A stretch of 64,000 bases of DNA, from the NCBI GenBank assembly GCA_942491415.1, contig CALOAD010000014.1, positions 62,001 through 126,000 on the forward strand. Direction: 5' to 3'. The position numbers were made by a program, and so were the translations under genes. This document shows, one piece after another, positions 43,605 through 52,687 of the stretch. Under the pieces are notes generated by a model. It worked only from the letters and a program-made list of their open reading frames with translations. It was not told where the DNA came from and searched no databases. The DNA is from CALOAD01 sp942491415. GTDB lineage: Bacteria > Cyanobacteriota > Vampirovibrionia > Gastranaerophilales > CALOAD01. Position 1 is the first letter of the stretch, and each line of letters begins with the position of its first letter.

Positions 43605-44495
43605 ATGAGTTTAACTTTTCAAGAATTAATGATAAATCTTAGCAAATATTGGTCTGACTATGGTTGTATAATCCAACAACCTTATGATATCGAAAAAGGA
43701 GCCAGTACAATGAATCCGGCTACTTTTTTAAGATCATTGGGACCTGAACCTTGGAGTACAGCGATGGTAGAACCTTGCAGAAGACCTACTGATGCAAGAT
43801 ATGGAGAAAACCCAAATAGACTTGGTCATTATTTTCAATATCAAGTTATTTTAAAACCATCACCTGATAATGCTCAAGAAATATACTTAAAAAGTCTTGA
43901 AGCGATGGGTGTTGACTTAAATGCTCATGATTTAAGATTTGTAGAAGACAACTGGGAATCTCCAACTTTAGGAGCTTCAGGAGTAGGCTGGGAAGTCTGG
44001 CTTGACGGAATGGAAGTTACTCAATTTACTTATTTTCAACAAGTTGGCGGACTTGAAATCAGACCTGTTGCTCTTGAGCTGACTTATGGGCTGGAAAGAA
44101 TTGCTATGTATTTGCAAAATGTAGACAGTGTCTACGATGTAATGTGGAACAAAGACGTAAAATATGGCGAAATTTATTTGCAAAATGAAATAGAACAATC
44201 TAAATACAATTTTGAATATTCTACAGCCGATTCTTTATTTGCAATGTATGACCTTTATTCAAACGAAGTAAATAAATGCATTGACTCAAAACTCGTATTG
44301 CCGGCTTATGATTACATTTTAAAATGCTCTCATTCCTTTAATTTGCTAGATGCAAGAGGGGTTATAAGCAAAGATGAGCGTACGAATTATATTAACCGAA
44401 TTAGAAAAATGGCTTCTGCGGTTGCAAGATTATACGTTGAACAACGTGAAGAACTTGGCTTCCCTCTTTTGAAAGAAAAAAAAGCAATAGTATAA
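43605..44495 (+). CDS. glyQ: glycyl-tRNA synthetase alpha subunit
   Basis: 296 residues, catalytic subunit of the bacterial alpha2beta2 GlyRS. TFQELMINLSKYWSDYGCII begins the protein; PATFLRSLGPEPWSTAMVEP, RRPTDARYGENPNRLGHYFQ and MEVTQFTYFQQVGGLE are class II and family blocks. GGAAGGA lies upstream of the ATG. The beta subunit gene glyS normally follows; here it does not, a terminator and an orphan small gene follow instead, so glyS must be elsewhere. No T-box leader is visible. Confidence 0.95.
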   Translation: MSLTFQELMINLSKYWSDYGCIIQQPYDIEKGASTMNPATFLRSLGPEPWSTAMVEPCRRPTDARYGENPNRLGHYFQYQVILKPSPDNAQEIYLKSLEAMGVDLNAHDLRFVEDNWESPTLGASGVGWEVWLDGMEVTQFTYFQQVGGLEIRPVALELTYGLERIAMYLQNVDSVYDVMWNKDVKYGEIYLQNEIEQSKYNFEYSTADSLFAMYDLYSNEVNKCIDSKLVLPAYDYILKCSHSFNLLDARGVISKDERTNYINRIRKMASAVARLYVEQREELGFPLLKEKKAIV

Positions 44496-44546
44496 AAACT
44501 AACTCTTTTGGTTATCAATACGTAAAAATATTTGAAATAAATGTTA

Positions 44547-44589
44547 ATAAGCCTGCACAATTGGGAATAATATGTGTAGGCTTATTTTT
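44547..44589 (+). terminator. Rho-independent terminator after glyQ, inside leader of next small gene
   Basis: ATAAGCCTGCACA (44547-44559) pairs with TGTGTAGGCTTAT (44573-44585; one mismatch), followed by TTTT. It ends 12 bases before the small gene start at 44602, so it either terminates glyQ or controls read-through into that gene. Confidence 0.7.
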
Positions 44590-44601
44590 AGGAATTTATA
44601 T

Positions 44602-44895
44602 ATGATTTCATCAGTCAATAATACAGCTTCGTTGTTTCCTCCAAATTCAATAATTAAAGCGGATAACACACCTTTAACACCAAGCTCTTCTTCGTTTAAT
44701 TTTGATATAGAGGATAAAGCAATAATAAGTGCGGAAGCAAAACTTTTAAATGCTGCCGAGCAATATAATGCAGGAAAAATAAATGAAGTTGATGTCGCCC
44801 TGGAATCAACCCTTGCCGTTCTTCAAACAAAAGCCTCTTGCAATGTAATCAAAGCAAAAGAAGAAATGTTTGATAGCTTAATTAATGCATTCTAA
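44602..44895 (+). CDS. small protein of unknown function (97 residues)
   Basis: Not recognised. The ATG at 44602 has AGGAATT before it; a longer reading from 44572 would start inside the terminator loop and is rejected. The N-terminal 35 residues are Ser/Pro/Asn-rich and probably flexible; the rest is helical (SAEAKLLNAAEQYNAGKINE; ALESTLAVLQTKASCNVIKA). The helix pair loosely recalls FliE-like basal-body proteins, but the match is too weak to name. No flagellar genes are in the window. Confidence 0.5.
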   Translation: MISSVNNTASLFPPNSIIKADNTPLTPSSSSFNFDIEDKAIISAEAKLLNAAEQYNAGKINEVDVALESTLAVLQTKASCNVIKAKEEMFDSLINAF

Positions 44896-44910
44896 ATTGG
44901 ACCTAAAATT

Positions 44911-45126
44911 TCAAGCAATAAGATTTAAATTTACAGAATCAGCAACAACCATGCCGGAAAGCGTGCTAATTCCTGCTGTAAGTACAAGCGTTTCTCTTTG
45001 ATTTGCTTTTGATTTGAGATAAGTTTTTTCAATACCTTTTATAGCAACAGCTCCTGCTTTTAAACTTTTTTGTTGTACTGATTTTTTCACTTGTGAAACT
45101 ACCGATCTGATAGCTGAAACTCTCAT
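44911..45126 (-). CDS. small basic protein of unknown function (71 residues)
   Basis: Not recognised. AGAGGG nine bases before the ATG at 45126 supports it. The N-terminal half is rich in Lys, Ser and Gln (VSQVKKSVQQKSLKAGAVAI), and the C-terminal third is mildly hydrophobic (TLVLTAGISTLSGMVVADSV), perhaps one membrane-associated helix. It is convergent with the 97-residue orphan, 15 bases apart. Confidence 0.5.
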   Translation of the reverse strand: MRVSAIRSVVSQVKKSVQQKSLKAGAVAIKGIEKTYLKSKANQRETLVLTAGISTLSGMVVADSVNLNLIA

Positions 45127-45384
45127 CTTTTTACCCTCTTAAAACTTCTATAATGCAGTAATTTAAATAATAATTTTTATCCCCAAATGAGTTAGTTTTC
45201 AAGAAAATCAGACACGGTCGCATTTTCTAAAACGTCACTCTCTGCTTACGCATACCGACTTGCAAAATTGTTCTATTTTTCTGCTTATATTTTGATATCG
45301 GTATACCAAGTCTCTCAATGGGTTCAATTATAGCAAAATAAGATGTTTTGAAACTTTGTTCAGCCAAAATATCAAAAAAATAGT
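45127..45384. other. intergenic region with inverted repeats, no gene
   Basis: 258 bases between a small minus-strand gene and the 3' end of rarA. It must hold the promoter of the small gene. It contains a locally GC-richer stretch near 45230-45260 and the inverted pair ATACCGA (45250s) with TCGGTAT (about 45297-45303). No ORF, tRNA or recognised RNA motif was found. Confidence 0.35.
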
Positions 45385-46623
45385 CTATTCGAAGTAGTTT
45401 TTATCTGGAATTTCATCAGGAAGGAAACATTGCTTAACATCAGGATTATTATGAGTATAAATATAATCATTACCAAAGCCGTATTTTTTGGCATCCTTGT
45501 AGTGACTATCTTTCAGATGGGCAGGCGGAGGATAATCTTCCCCATTTATTTCTATATCATAAAGAGCAGCATCTATAGCTTTAAGTGCCTGATTTGACTT
45601 TGGAGCTCTTGCTACATACTCAACAGCCTGCGCAAGAGGAATTCTACCTTCAGGAAGTCCTAGAAGTTCAACAGCATTATAAGCATTCATCGCAACTTGA
45701 AGAGCCATAGGATCTGCATTACCCACATCTTCAGAAGCTGTCACTACCAGTCTTCTTGCAATAAAACGTGGATCTTCTCCTCCTGAAATCATTTTAGCAA
45801 GCCAATAAATAGCGGCATTAGGATCCGACCCCCTTAAACTTTTTTGAAAGGCGGATGCATGGTCATAATGCTCTTGTATTCCATATTTAACTTGTCTTTT
45901 TTGAATTAAACTTTCTATTAATTCTACGGTCAAATGTCTATCACCGTTTTCATCTATATTAGCTGCAAAATAAGAAGTTTCTACAATATTAAGAGCTATT
46001 CGGGCATCTCCTCGAGAGTTTTTAACAATAAATTCTCCCAGTTTCGGCTCCAATTCTATTTTTCCATATTTATCAATGAGGTGCTTATAACCTTTTCTTA
46101 CGACTTTTAAAAGATTTTCATCGCTGAGTGGTTTTAACATAACAACTTGGACTCTCGATAAAAGAGCAGGCACTACCTGGAAAGAAGGATTTTCTGTGGT
46201 AGAACCTATCAAGTAAATTGTGCCGTTTTCAAGATGCGGCAAAAGAGCATCTTGTTGAGTTTTGCTATACCTATGGATTTCATCAATGAAAAGAAGAGTT
46301 TTTTTACCTGAAGTTCTCAATGAGTCTTTGGCTGATTCAACAACAGCTTTTATATCTTTAATGCCTGAATTTACGGCACTTAGCTCTATAAAAATACTGT
46401 CTGTTTCAGCCGCAATAATTCTACCAAGGGTTGTTTTGCCACAACCGGGAGGTCCCCAAATAATCAAAGAAAATAACCTTCCTGATTTTAGAAGGTTTAA
46501 CAAGGCTGAATTACCCTCTAAAAGTTGACCTTGCCCCATATATTCTTTGAGTGATTTAGGACGTAAAATTTCCGCCAACGGGGTTTGTTTATTTTGCTCT
46601 TCCAGAATGTTAAATAAACTCAT
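45385..46623 (-). CDS. rarA: replication-associated recombination protein A (RarA/MgsA)
   Basis: 412 residues from the ATG at 46623 (a GTG nine bases earlier is possible). AAA+ ATPase related to clamp-loader subunits, acting at stalled replication forks. LAEILRPKSLKEYMGQ at the start, WGPPGCGKTTLGRII (Walker A), LLFIDEIHRYSKTQQDALLP (Walker B/sensor region) and GSTTENPSFQVVPALLSRVQ are typical. The C-terminal part has LRGSDPNAAIYWLAKM and ARRLVVTASEDVGNADP, the tetramerisation region specific to RarA. It is divergent from the sugar-binding lipoprotein gene. Confidence 0.93.
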   Translation of the reverse strand: MSLFNILEEQNKQTPLAEILRPKSLKEYMGQGQLLEGNSALLNLLKSGRLFSLIIWGPPGCGKTTLGRIIAAETDSIFIELSAVNSGIKDIKAVVESAKDSLRTSGKKTLLFIDEIHRYSKTQQDALLPHLENGTIYLIGSTTENPSFQVVPALLSRVQVVMLKPLSDENLLKVVRKGYKHLIDKYGKIELEPKLGEFIVKNSRGDARIALNIVETSYFAANIDENGDRHLTVELIESLIQKRQVKYGIQEHYDHASAFQKSLRGSDPNAAIYWLAKMISGGEDPRFIARRLVVTASEDVGNADPMALQVAMNAYNAVELLGLPEGRIPLAQAVEYVARAPKSNQALKAIDAALYDIEINGEDYPPPAHLKDSHYKDAKKYGFGNDYIYTHNNPDVKQCFLPDEIPDKNYFE

Positions 46624-46687
46624 TTTAATCACGAATTATCTGCTAAACTATAACAAGTTTAACATCAAAAATATTCGGAGAATATGA

Positions 46688-47956
46688 TTGAAAAATTTAA
46701 AACTGTTTTATTTAACTTTTTTCCTTGCAGTTCTTTTCTTAACAGGATGTAGCAACAAGATAAAGTCTAATGATTTTACCGAAATTGAATTTTGGACACT
46801 TCAACTTTCTGACTTTGAAAATTATATAGAAAGTAAAATTTCGCAGTATGAGAAATCAAATCCCAATGTGCGTATAAAGTGGGTGGACGTTCCTTTTTCG
46901 GAAGGAGAAAAAAGAGCTCTTGCCGCAGTTATGAGCAAAAATGTCCCTGATGTTATAAACTTAAACCCCAAATTTGCGGCTACTCTTGCATATAAAGGAG
47001 CATTAGTTAATATAAATGATTATATAACACAAGAAGAGTCTGAAAAATATCTAAAACAAACGCTAAAGGCTTCTTCTGTTGATGATTTTATTTACGGAAT
47101 TCCCTGGTATGTTACATCTGCGATAACGATTTATAATACCGATATTTTCAAAAAAGCAGATTTAAACTTTGAAAACCCGCCTAAAACTTATGAAGATTTA
47201 GAAAAAATAGCCCCTTTAATAAAACAAAAAACAGGAAAATATGTTTTAATGCCGAGTTTGACGGAAAACGGTCAAATGCTAAAAATCTTCAATAAATATG
47301 AAATTCCTATAGTTTCAAAAGACAGAAAAACAGCTCTTTTCAATACAACAAAAGCAAAAGAAGTACTGGACCTTTGGGTTAGACTTTATTCAAAAAATTT
47401 GATTCCGAAAGAATCCTTAACTCAAGGACACAGAGCCTCTTTAGAAAAATACCTTGCCGGTGAAACAGCTGTTATAGTGAGTGGAGCTAATTTTTTAAAA
47501 ATAATAAAAGAAAACGCACCTACTATATTTAAAAATTCAGCTGTTACTACTCAGATGACAGGCGATAGTAATAAAGTGGATTTTTCCTTGATGAACTTGG
47601 TGATACCTAAAAAAAGCAAGCATCATAAAATAGCTTTAGACTTTGCTTTGTTTTTGACAAATCCCGAAAATCAGCTTGAATTTTGCAAATTGGCTCCTGT
47701 TTTACCATCTACAAAAGATTCATTAAATTCACCATTTTTTGATAATCAAAATAGCACTGACATTATAAAAAAAGGAAGATCAATAAGCGCAAGCCAATTA
47801 AAAAAAGCAATATCTCCTTTGCCTATATTGCCTGATAATAAAGACTTAACAGACATTATTGATAATATGACTCAAGGTGTATTGCTAGAAAAAACAACAC
47901 CTCAAAAAGCTCTTGATGAAGCAACTGGGGATTGGAACAGAGTCTTAAATCAATAG
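46688..47956 (+). CDS. sugar ABC transporter substrate-binding lipoprotein
   Basis: 422 residues. The start is TTG at 46688 with CGGAG ten bases before it; the ATG at 46684 is in another frame. LTGC at residues 18-21 is a lipobox, so the protein is a lipid-anchored periplasmic protein. IEFWTLQLSDFENYIES, VRIKWVDVPFSEGEKRALAA and YGIPWYVTSAITIYNTDIFK match solute-binding family 1 (maltose/multiple-sugar type). No permease or ATPase gene follows, so it is either an orphan receptor or uses a transporter encoded elsewhere. Confidence 0.88.
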   Translation: MKNLKLFYLTFFLAVLFLTGCSNKIKSNDFTEIEFWTLQLSDFENYIESKISQYEKSNPNVRIKWVDVPFSEGEKRALAAVMSKNVPDVINLNPKFAATLAYKGALVNINDYITQEESEKYLKQTLKASSVDDFIYGIPWYVTSAITIYNTDIFKKADLNFENPPKTYEDLEKIAPLIKQKTGKYVLMPSLTENGQMLKIFNKYEIPIVSKDRKTALFNTTKAKEVLDLWVRLYSKNLIPKESLTQGHRASLEKYLAGETAVIVSGANFLKIIKENAPTIFKNSAVTTQMTGDSNKVDFSLMNLVIPKKSKHHKIALDFALFLTNPENQLEFCKLAPVLPSTKDSLNSPFFDNQNSTDIIKKGRSISASQLKKAISPLPILPDNKDLTDIIDNMTQGVLLEKTTPQKALDEATGDWNRVLNQ

Positions 47957-47978
47957 CGCATTAAAATACTTTTATCGG

Positions 47979-48308
47979 TTAATTTTTCCAATAAGGTTGA
48001 AACCCCTTCAAGTCGGTGGTTAGTTTTCCATAATCACCGTTGAAGTTAATGCCTCTATCATCAATATAGACGTAAGCAGGTTCTTTTTGGTTGGTCACAT
48101 CCTGTATAAATGTGTCAAAGTGATGTTTTATAAGCCATTTCCAAATAATTTCTCTGTCTCTGGTTGTAAAAATCCATATTTCATAATCAGAGCTTATTTT
48201 TCTAATAAATTCTAAAGCGCCATCTCGGGGCTCAAAGAGCTCACCTTCTTTCCATTCTGAATAATTGTTTATCACCCCATCAAAATCAATATAAACTTTC
48301 TTTTTCAT
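47979..48308 (-). CDS. small HAD-like hydrolase
   Basis: 109 residues from the ATG at 48308 (AAGGT five bases upstream); an upstream TTG at 48323 is the alternative. KKVYIDFDGVINNYSEWKEG is HAD motif I (D-x-D-G-V/T), WIFTTRDR is motif II, and AYVYIDDRGINFNGDYGKL carries the DD of motif IV. No cap domain and only about 110 residues, which is the size of the smallest HAD phosphatases; substrate unknown. It converges with the sugar-binding gene. Confidence 0.8.
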   Translation of the reverse strand: MKKKVYIDFDGVINNYSEWKEGELFEPRDGALEFIRKISSDYEIWIFTTRDREIIWKWLIKHHFDTFIQDVTNQKEPAYVYIDDRGINFNGDYGKLTTDLKGFQPYWKN

Positions 48309-48348
48309 GATTACCTTACTCAATTAGCCTGACTGTTGAATTTTAATT

Positions 48349-48366
48349 TCTTGCATGTATGCAAGA
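48349..48366 (+). promoter_or_regulatory. palindrome overlapping the XRE gene start codon
   Basis: TCTTGCAT-GT-ATGCAAGA, a perfect 8-bp inverted repeat with two-base centre, covers the ATG at 48359-48361. There is no Shine-Dalgarno upstream and a TTTAAT-like -10 lies near 48342, so the mRNA may be leaderless with an autoregulatory operator across its start. Confidence 0.5.
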
Positions 48367-48571
48367 TTTTAATCAGTTAGAAAAATTAGGTTTATATTTT
48401 AAAGAATTGAGGGAAAAGAAAAAACTTTCACTCAGTTCAGTTGCTTATAGAAGTCAAATAGATCCTTCAACTTTAAGTAGGATTGAAAAAGGGCAAATTG
48501 AGCCTAAATATTTTACATTAAAAGGGATTGTTGAAACACTGGACGCTGACTTAAATAAAGTTTTCAGTTAG
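48359..48571 (+). CDS. XRE-family transcriptional regulator
   Basis: 70 residues, essentially one HTH_3 (Cro/C1-type) domain: LGLYFKELREKKKLSLSSVA, then YRSQIDPSTLSRIEKGQIEP with the recognition helix, and LKGIVETLDADLNKVF. No sensor or peptidase domain. The start lies inside a perfect palindrome, and no ribosome site precedes it. No toxin, phage or restriction gene is beside it, so the target regulon is unknown. Confidence 0.85.
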   Translation: MQDFNQLEKLGLYFKELREKKKLSLSSVAYRSQIDPSTLSRIEKGQIEPKYFTLKGIVETLDADLNKVFS

Positions 48572-48599
48572 TTAAATTTAATTCTTTACTAAAAAAGAC

Positions 48600-48746
48600 C
48601 AAGTCCACGCTTGTCATGCTAAACTTGCTCCAGCCGTAAACGAGCTTGTGAATTTTACGGATATGTTATCTACCGGGTGATCCAGCATCTAATCAATGAA
48701 GGTACTAAAACCACACACTGTGTGGATTCCGAATCGAGTTCGGAAT
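48600..48746. repeat. cluster of three hairpins in GC-richer intergenic DNA
   Basis: CCGTAAA/TTTACGG (48634-48640, 48654-48660), CCACACA-C-TGTGTGG (48711-48725) and ATTCCGAA-TCGAG-TTCGGAAT (48726-48746) lie in about 115 bases that are visibly richer in GC than the flanks. TTGTCATGCTAAACTTGCTC nearby resembles dispersed extragenic repeats built on TGTCATGCTGAACTTG. It separates the XRE gene from the 3' end of the histidine kinase gene. Probably an interspersed repeat remnant; other copies would be outside the window. Confidence 0.45.
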
Positions 48747-48772
48747 GACAATAAAGAACTGCCCCCTTTCAT

Positions 48773-51700
48773 TTATTTTTTTTCTATAGGCAAAAGTACA
48801 CAAAAGGTCGAACCTTTTGTGATTCCTGAAACAAAGAAAATTTCACCTTTATGAGCTTGAACTATCAATTTTGTCAGATAAAGTCCCAAGCCACTGCCTA
48901 TTTTTCGTTCGATTTTTTTTGACATTTCGTAGCGTTTAAAAATTTGCTCTTTAATTTCATCGGAAAGCCCCGGTCCATTATCATTTACACAAGTAATAAC
49001 TTGAGACTCCTGCAAATGAATATTCACAGAAATGAGACCACCATTTTGAGTATAATATATAGAATTTTCGATTAAATTCGTAAAAGCCTTTTTTATTTCA
49101 TCTTTATCCACGTATACATCAGGAATATTAGCACTTATTTCTTTTTTAACTTTCAATTCTTTGGCTTTTATCAAGTCATTATAATCTTTAAGAATTTCAT
49201 TTATTATTTCAGCTAAAGTACAATAATTTTTCTTTAATACCTTTTTTCCAAGCTCATAATGATAAATATCAAGTTGTTTTCTTAATTGTTTTGTAGTGTC
49301 TTGATTATTTATAATAATTTCATCAATTAATTCTTTAAAATCACCTATTTTAGAGTTTTCAGGTCTGTTTTTTAAAAACTCCAAAGCTCTATGCTCAGCA
49401 ATTAAAGGAACTTGTAGGTCGTGTGCAAGAGTTGAAATAAAAGTATCTCTAAGTTTTTCAATTTCTGTTATTTTGCTGATATCCCAAACAACTGTAACGA
49501 CAGATTCTACAATTGCCAAAAGCAATTGAATTTCTTTATTCGACCATTTTCTTTTTTGCTTGTTGCAAAGCAAAAAGACTCCCAGTATTTTTGTTTCGTG
49601 ATTATATCTCACGAGAGGTATTCCAATAAAAGATTTTATATTAAAATTATTAAAAAACTCTTTTGTAGCATCACTTTCTTTATGCGATTCCAATGTATCT
49701 TCTATCACCAAAGGAGTTAAATCATCTGTTATTTTTTCAAAAGTTGTTATTAATCTTTGCGGTATTGGTGTTATGCCAATTTTATTCAAAGTTTCATCTT
49801 TTATCGTTTCGTATTTTATTTGAGGTTTTCCATATTTAAAAGTCGGAGTCTCTAGAAAAACAACCCTATCTACATTAAATATTTGGCAAAATTTATTAAT
49901 TATATAGCTATAAACACCTTTTAAATCTTGCGATAACTTTATTTCACTTATTAATTCTCTCAAAATAGTTTCTTTAAATGCTATTTCTTGAGTTTCTTTA
50001 TACAAGTTCGCCTGATGTATCGCAATTGCTGTTTGATTGCCTAATAATTTTACAAATTCAATGTCTTCATCTGTAAAAGCATTAGGCTTTTCGAAGTGAA
50101 AAACATACACCCCGTATAAAACGCCCCCGTATTCAACAGGAACACTTAAAGCACCCTGAATATGGGCATCTATAAGCATTTTTCCTTCGGGGGTTCCTTT
50201 TATATCATACTTTTTAAATGCTTCTTCTATTGTTTTAAAACTTATCAATTCAAATTCTTTTATTTTTTTTATATAGCTGCGATTATTATTTATCATCTCT
50301 TGAGTAAAATGATAATCCGTAGCTCCGGGTTTTGTATAAATACAATTTCTGTCCGACTCTAAAAGTAAATCGTTTTCAGCATCATATTTATTTATTCTAA
50401 TCCTATCAGCATCTATAACTTTTGCACTTTCATTTAAAAGAGTTTTTTCTATTTCCTCTATATCAAGACTGCTTCTGATTTTTGCTACTACTTCGCTAAA
50501 AATATGCTCTTTAGTCAAAAGTGATTGTGTTTTTTTATATAATTCAGCCTGATTCATACCGATAAAAACTTGCTGCGCAATCGCTTCCAGTGCTTGTATT
50601 TCATTTTTATCCCAGATTTTATTTTCTGAATAAGAGGAAAGAAATAAACCACCCCATTTTTTTTCATTTCCTTTTATCGGTATCATAATAATGCTTTTAA
50701 CCCCAATATTTTCATAAGCTTGTTTAAATATATTGGTCATTTCCGGATCATTAGCAATTTTAAAAGCCTTTATGTCACTAACTTGATAGGATTTATCTGT
50801 TGTAAAAAGTTTTTCACCCCAAAAATAAGCAACATCAATATTAAATTCTTTACTTTTAATCCCTTTTATATGATCTTCTTTTCTATGTTCTCCTTTTATT
50901 GTCCAATTTGCAAAATCATTAGGATCGTTAAATTTAATTATACTAACTCTTTCGGTTCCAAAAGTTTTTTCAATTTCTTTGGTTGTTATTGAAATTATTT
51001 CTTCAATATCTAAAGAGCTTCGAACCGTTTCTATTACTTTTCTTGTTAATGCTTCTCTTTTGGCTATTTCCTTAGAATTTTTATAAAGCCTTGCTTGATA
51101 TATTGCAGCAGTTATTTGAGTTGTAAGACTTCTTGCAAAATCAATATCTTCTTTTTTAAAGAATTTTTTTTGATTATAATGAATTATCAAAACTCCCAGA
51201 TGTTTTCCGGAATATTTCAAAGGAATCGAAAATCCCGATTTAACATTAAACGCTTTAATTAACTTCTCTGATAAAGAGCCTTTATACGGAGGTTTTTGCA
51301 ATACTAATTCAAAATCTTCTACAAAAATTTCATCCTGATGTTTCATTCTATTTGCTATTTCGGGTGCTTGTTCTTCGGGAATAAAGCCTATCATTGATTT
51401 TACTAATTCATTACTTCTATATTCATGTTCTACAGGCAAGTACCGATTTGCTTCTTCGTCAAATTCAATAAAAAGTACTCTATCTGCTTTTAATATTTCC
51501 CCCGTTTTTTTAGTTAATTCATTTTTGATCTTTTCTAAATTTAGTGAGGCTCTCACTGATTCAATAAATTCATACAAAGACTCTTTTTTAATATTTTTTT
51601 GATTTATTTGCTCAATATAATTCCAAATAAGCTCAGCATTTTCATTAAATTGTTCTGATAAAATACCAATTTCATCACGATTAGAAATCGGCATCAACTC

Positions 51701-52687
51701 ATATTTAGTCGACGGATCGTATAATTTTAAACTTTTTATTAGATTTGTAATGGGTTTTACCATTCTTTTTGCGATAATTAAGGAAAAAAGTCCACTTAAA
51801 ATAAAAATTCCGGAAAAAACATATCTTAAACCTAAAGGAAGAAGTATATCATATTTATAAATTAGTATTGTCGGCAAAATAAAACTTATAAATAATAATA
51901 GTGAAGCAGGATAAAGGATTATTTTTTGCCTTAAAAAATAATCCTCATAAACGTAGTTAAATTCTTTTAAATTTAAATATATAGAACCAAAAAGAATAAT
52001 TTTCCCCATCAAAAGATATTTAGAAAACTGATCAGGAACATTAAACTCTGAAGAACCTATGTATACCTGCAAAATACTTATGATAATCAAAGTTAAACTC
52101 AAAGGTGTTAGCCATTTTTCTTTTTTTGAAAATTTCAAATTAATCAAGAAAAAAGCTGAAAAAATATAGAAAATATTATCAAGTGTTTCTATAAATGGAT
52201 TTTGTGTAATAAACTTTTGAAGTGCAAAAAAGTGATGACTTTCAGATATGCTATAAAAAGAAATAATAACAAAAGAAACAGCTAAAAGCACTAAGGAAAG
52301 GTTAATATAGATTGTTTTTTTGTTTTCGAACTTAAATAACTTATAAAAATTCGAATAATAAATAGAGCCAATAAAAATAGAAACTGAAATAACAAAATTT
52401 TCTAAAAATGTAAAAAGACCAAAAATAAAGGGATCTAAATCTCTTGTAACAGGAAGAATACTAATTAAAAAATAAGAAGTATTTAAAGTTTCAAAATAAG
52501 CACCGGCAAGAAATCCTATCGCAATTATTGCATATTTGGAATTTTTAGTTTCATTAAAAATCCTATCGGCTCTTTTAGCAACAAGAATATAAACAACTAT
52601 TAATGTTAGAGCCAGTAAAAGTAAAAATATAATATTTGTATCATGTAGTGACTGAATATATAATATTTTTTCTTGTATATTTGACAT
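48773..52687 (-). CDS. multi-GAF membrane sensor histidine kinase
   Basis: 1304 residues. About eight membrane segments fill residues 15-310, then a HAMP linker (KRMVKPITNLIKSLKLYD), four GAF-like domains (about 375-530, 555-710, 740-890, 920-1070; repeated GVLIIHYNQKKFFKKEDIDF-type strands), a HisKA domain with H1089 in LAHDLQVPL, and an HATPase with LIENSIYY (N-box), VNDNGPGL and GSGLGLYLTKLI (G boxes). GAF repeats sense small ligands, light or redox. There is no receiver domain and no response regulator next to it, so it is an orphan kinase. Four GAFs in tandem recalls cyanobacterial sensor architecture. Confidence 0.92.
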   Translation of the reverse strand: MSNIQEKILYIQSLHDTNIIFLLLLALTLIVVYILVAKRADRIFNETKNSKYAIIAIGFLAGAYFETLNTSYFLISILPVTRDLDPFIFGLFTFLENFVISVSIFIGSIYYSNFYKLFKFENKKTIYINLSLVLLAVSFVIISFYSISESHHFFALQKFITQNPFIETLDNIFYIFSAFFLINLKFSKKEKWLTPLSLTLIIISILQVYIGSSEFNVPDQFSKYLLMGKIILFGSIYLNLKEFNYVYEDYFLRQKIILYPASLLLFISFILPTILIYKYDILLPLGLRYVFSGIFILSGLFSLIIAKRMVKPITNLIKSLKLYDPSTKYELMPISNRDEIGILSEQFNENAELIWNYIEQINQKNIKKESLYEFIESVRASLNLEKIKNELTKKTGEILKADRVLFIEFDEEANRYLPVEHEYRSNELVKSMIGFIPEEQAPEIANRMKHQDEIFVEDFELVLQKPPYKGSLSEKLIKAFNVKSGFSIPLKYSGKHLGVLIIHYNQKKFFKKEDIDFARSLTTQITAAIYQARLYKNSKEIAKREALTRKVIETVRSSLDIEEIISITTKEIEKTFGTERVSIIKFNDPNDFANWTIKGEHRKEDHIKGIKSKEFNIDVAYFWGEKLFTTDKSYQVSDIKAFKIANDPEMTNIFKQAYENIGVKSIIMIPIKGNEKKWGGLFLSSYSENKIWDKNEIQALEAIAQQVFIGMNQAELYKKTQSLLTKEHIFSEVVAKIRSSLDIEEIEKTLLNESAKVIDADRIRINKYDAENDLLLESDRNCIYTKPGATDYHFTQEMINNNRSYIKKIKEFELISFKTIEEAFKKYDIKGTPEGKMLIDAHIQGALSVPVEYGGVLYGVYVFHFEKPNAFTDEDIEFVKLLGNQTAIAIHQANLYKETQEIAFKETILRELISEIKLSQDLKGVYSYIINKFCQIFNVDRVVFLETPTFKYGKPQIKYETIKDETLNKIGITPIPQRLITTFEKITDDLTPLVIEDTLESHKESDATKEFFNNFNIKSFIGIPLVRYNHETKILGVFLLCNKQKRKWSNKEIQLLLAIVESVVTVVWDISKITEIEKLRDTFISTLAHDLQVPLIAEHRALEFLKNRPENSKIGDFKELIDEIIINNQDTTKQLRKQLDIYHYELGKKVLKKNYCTLAEIINEILKDYNDLIKAKELKVKKEISANIPDVYVDKDEIKKAFTNLIENSIYYTQNGGLISVNIHLQESQVITCVNDNGPGLSDEIKEQIFKRYEMSKKIERKIGSGLGLYLTKLIVQAHKGEIFFVSGITKGSTFCVLLPIEKK

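Noticed and set aside
44572..44601. Longer start (ATG at 44572) for the small gene after glyQ
   Set aside because: It lies in the loop and stem of a strong terminator and has no ribosome site; the ATG at 44602 has AGGA.
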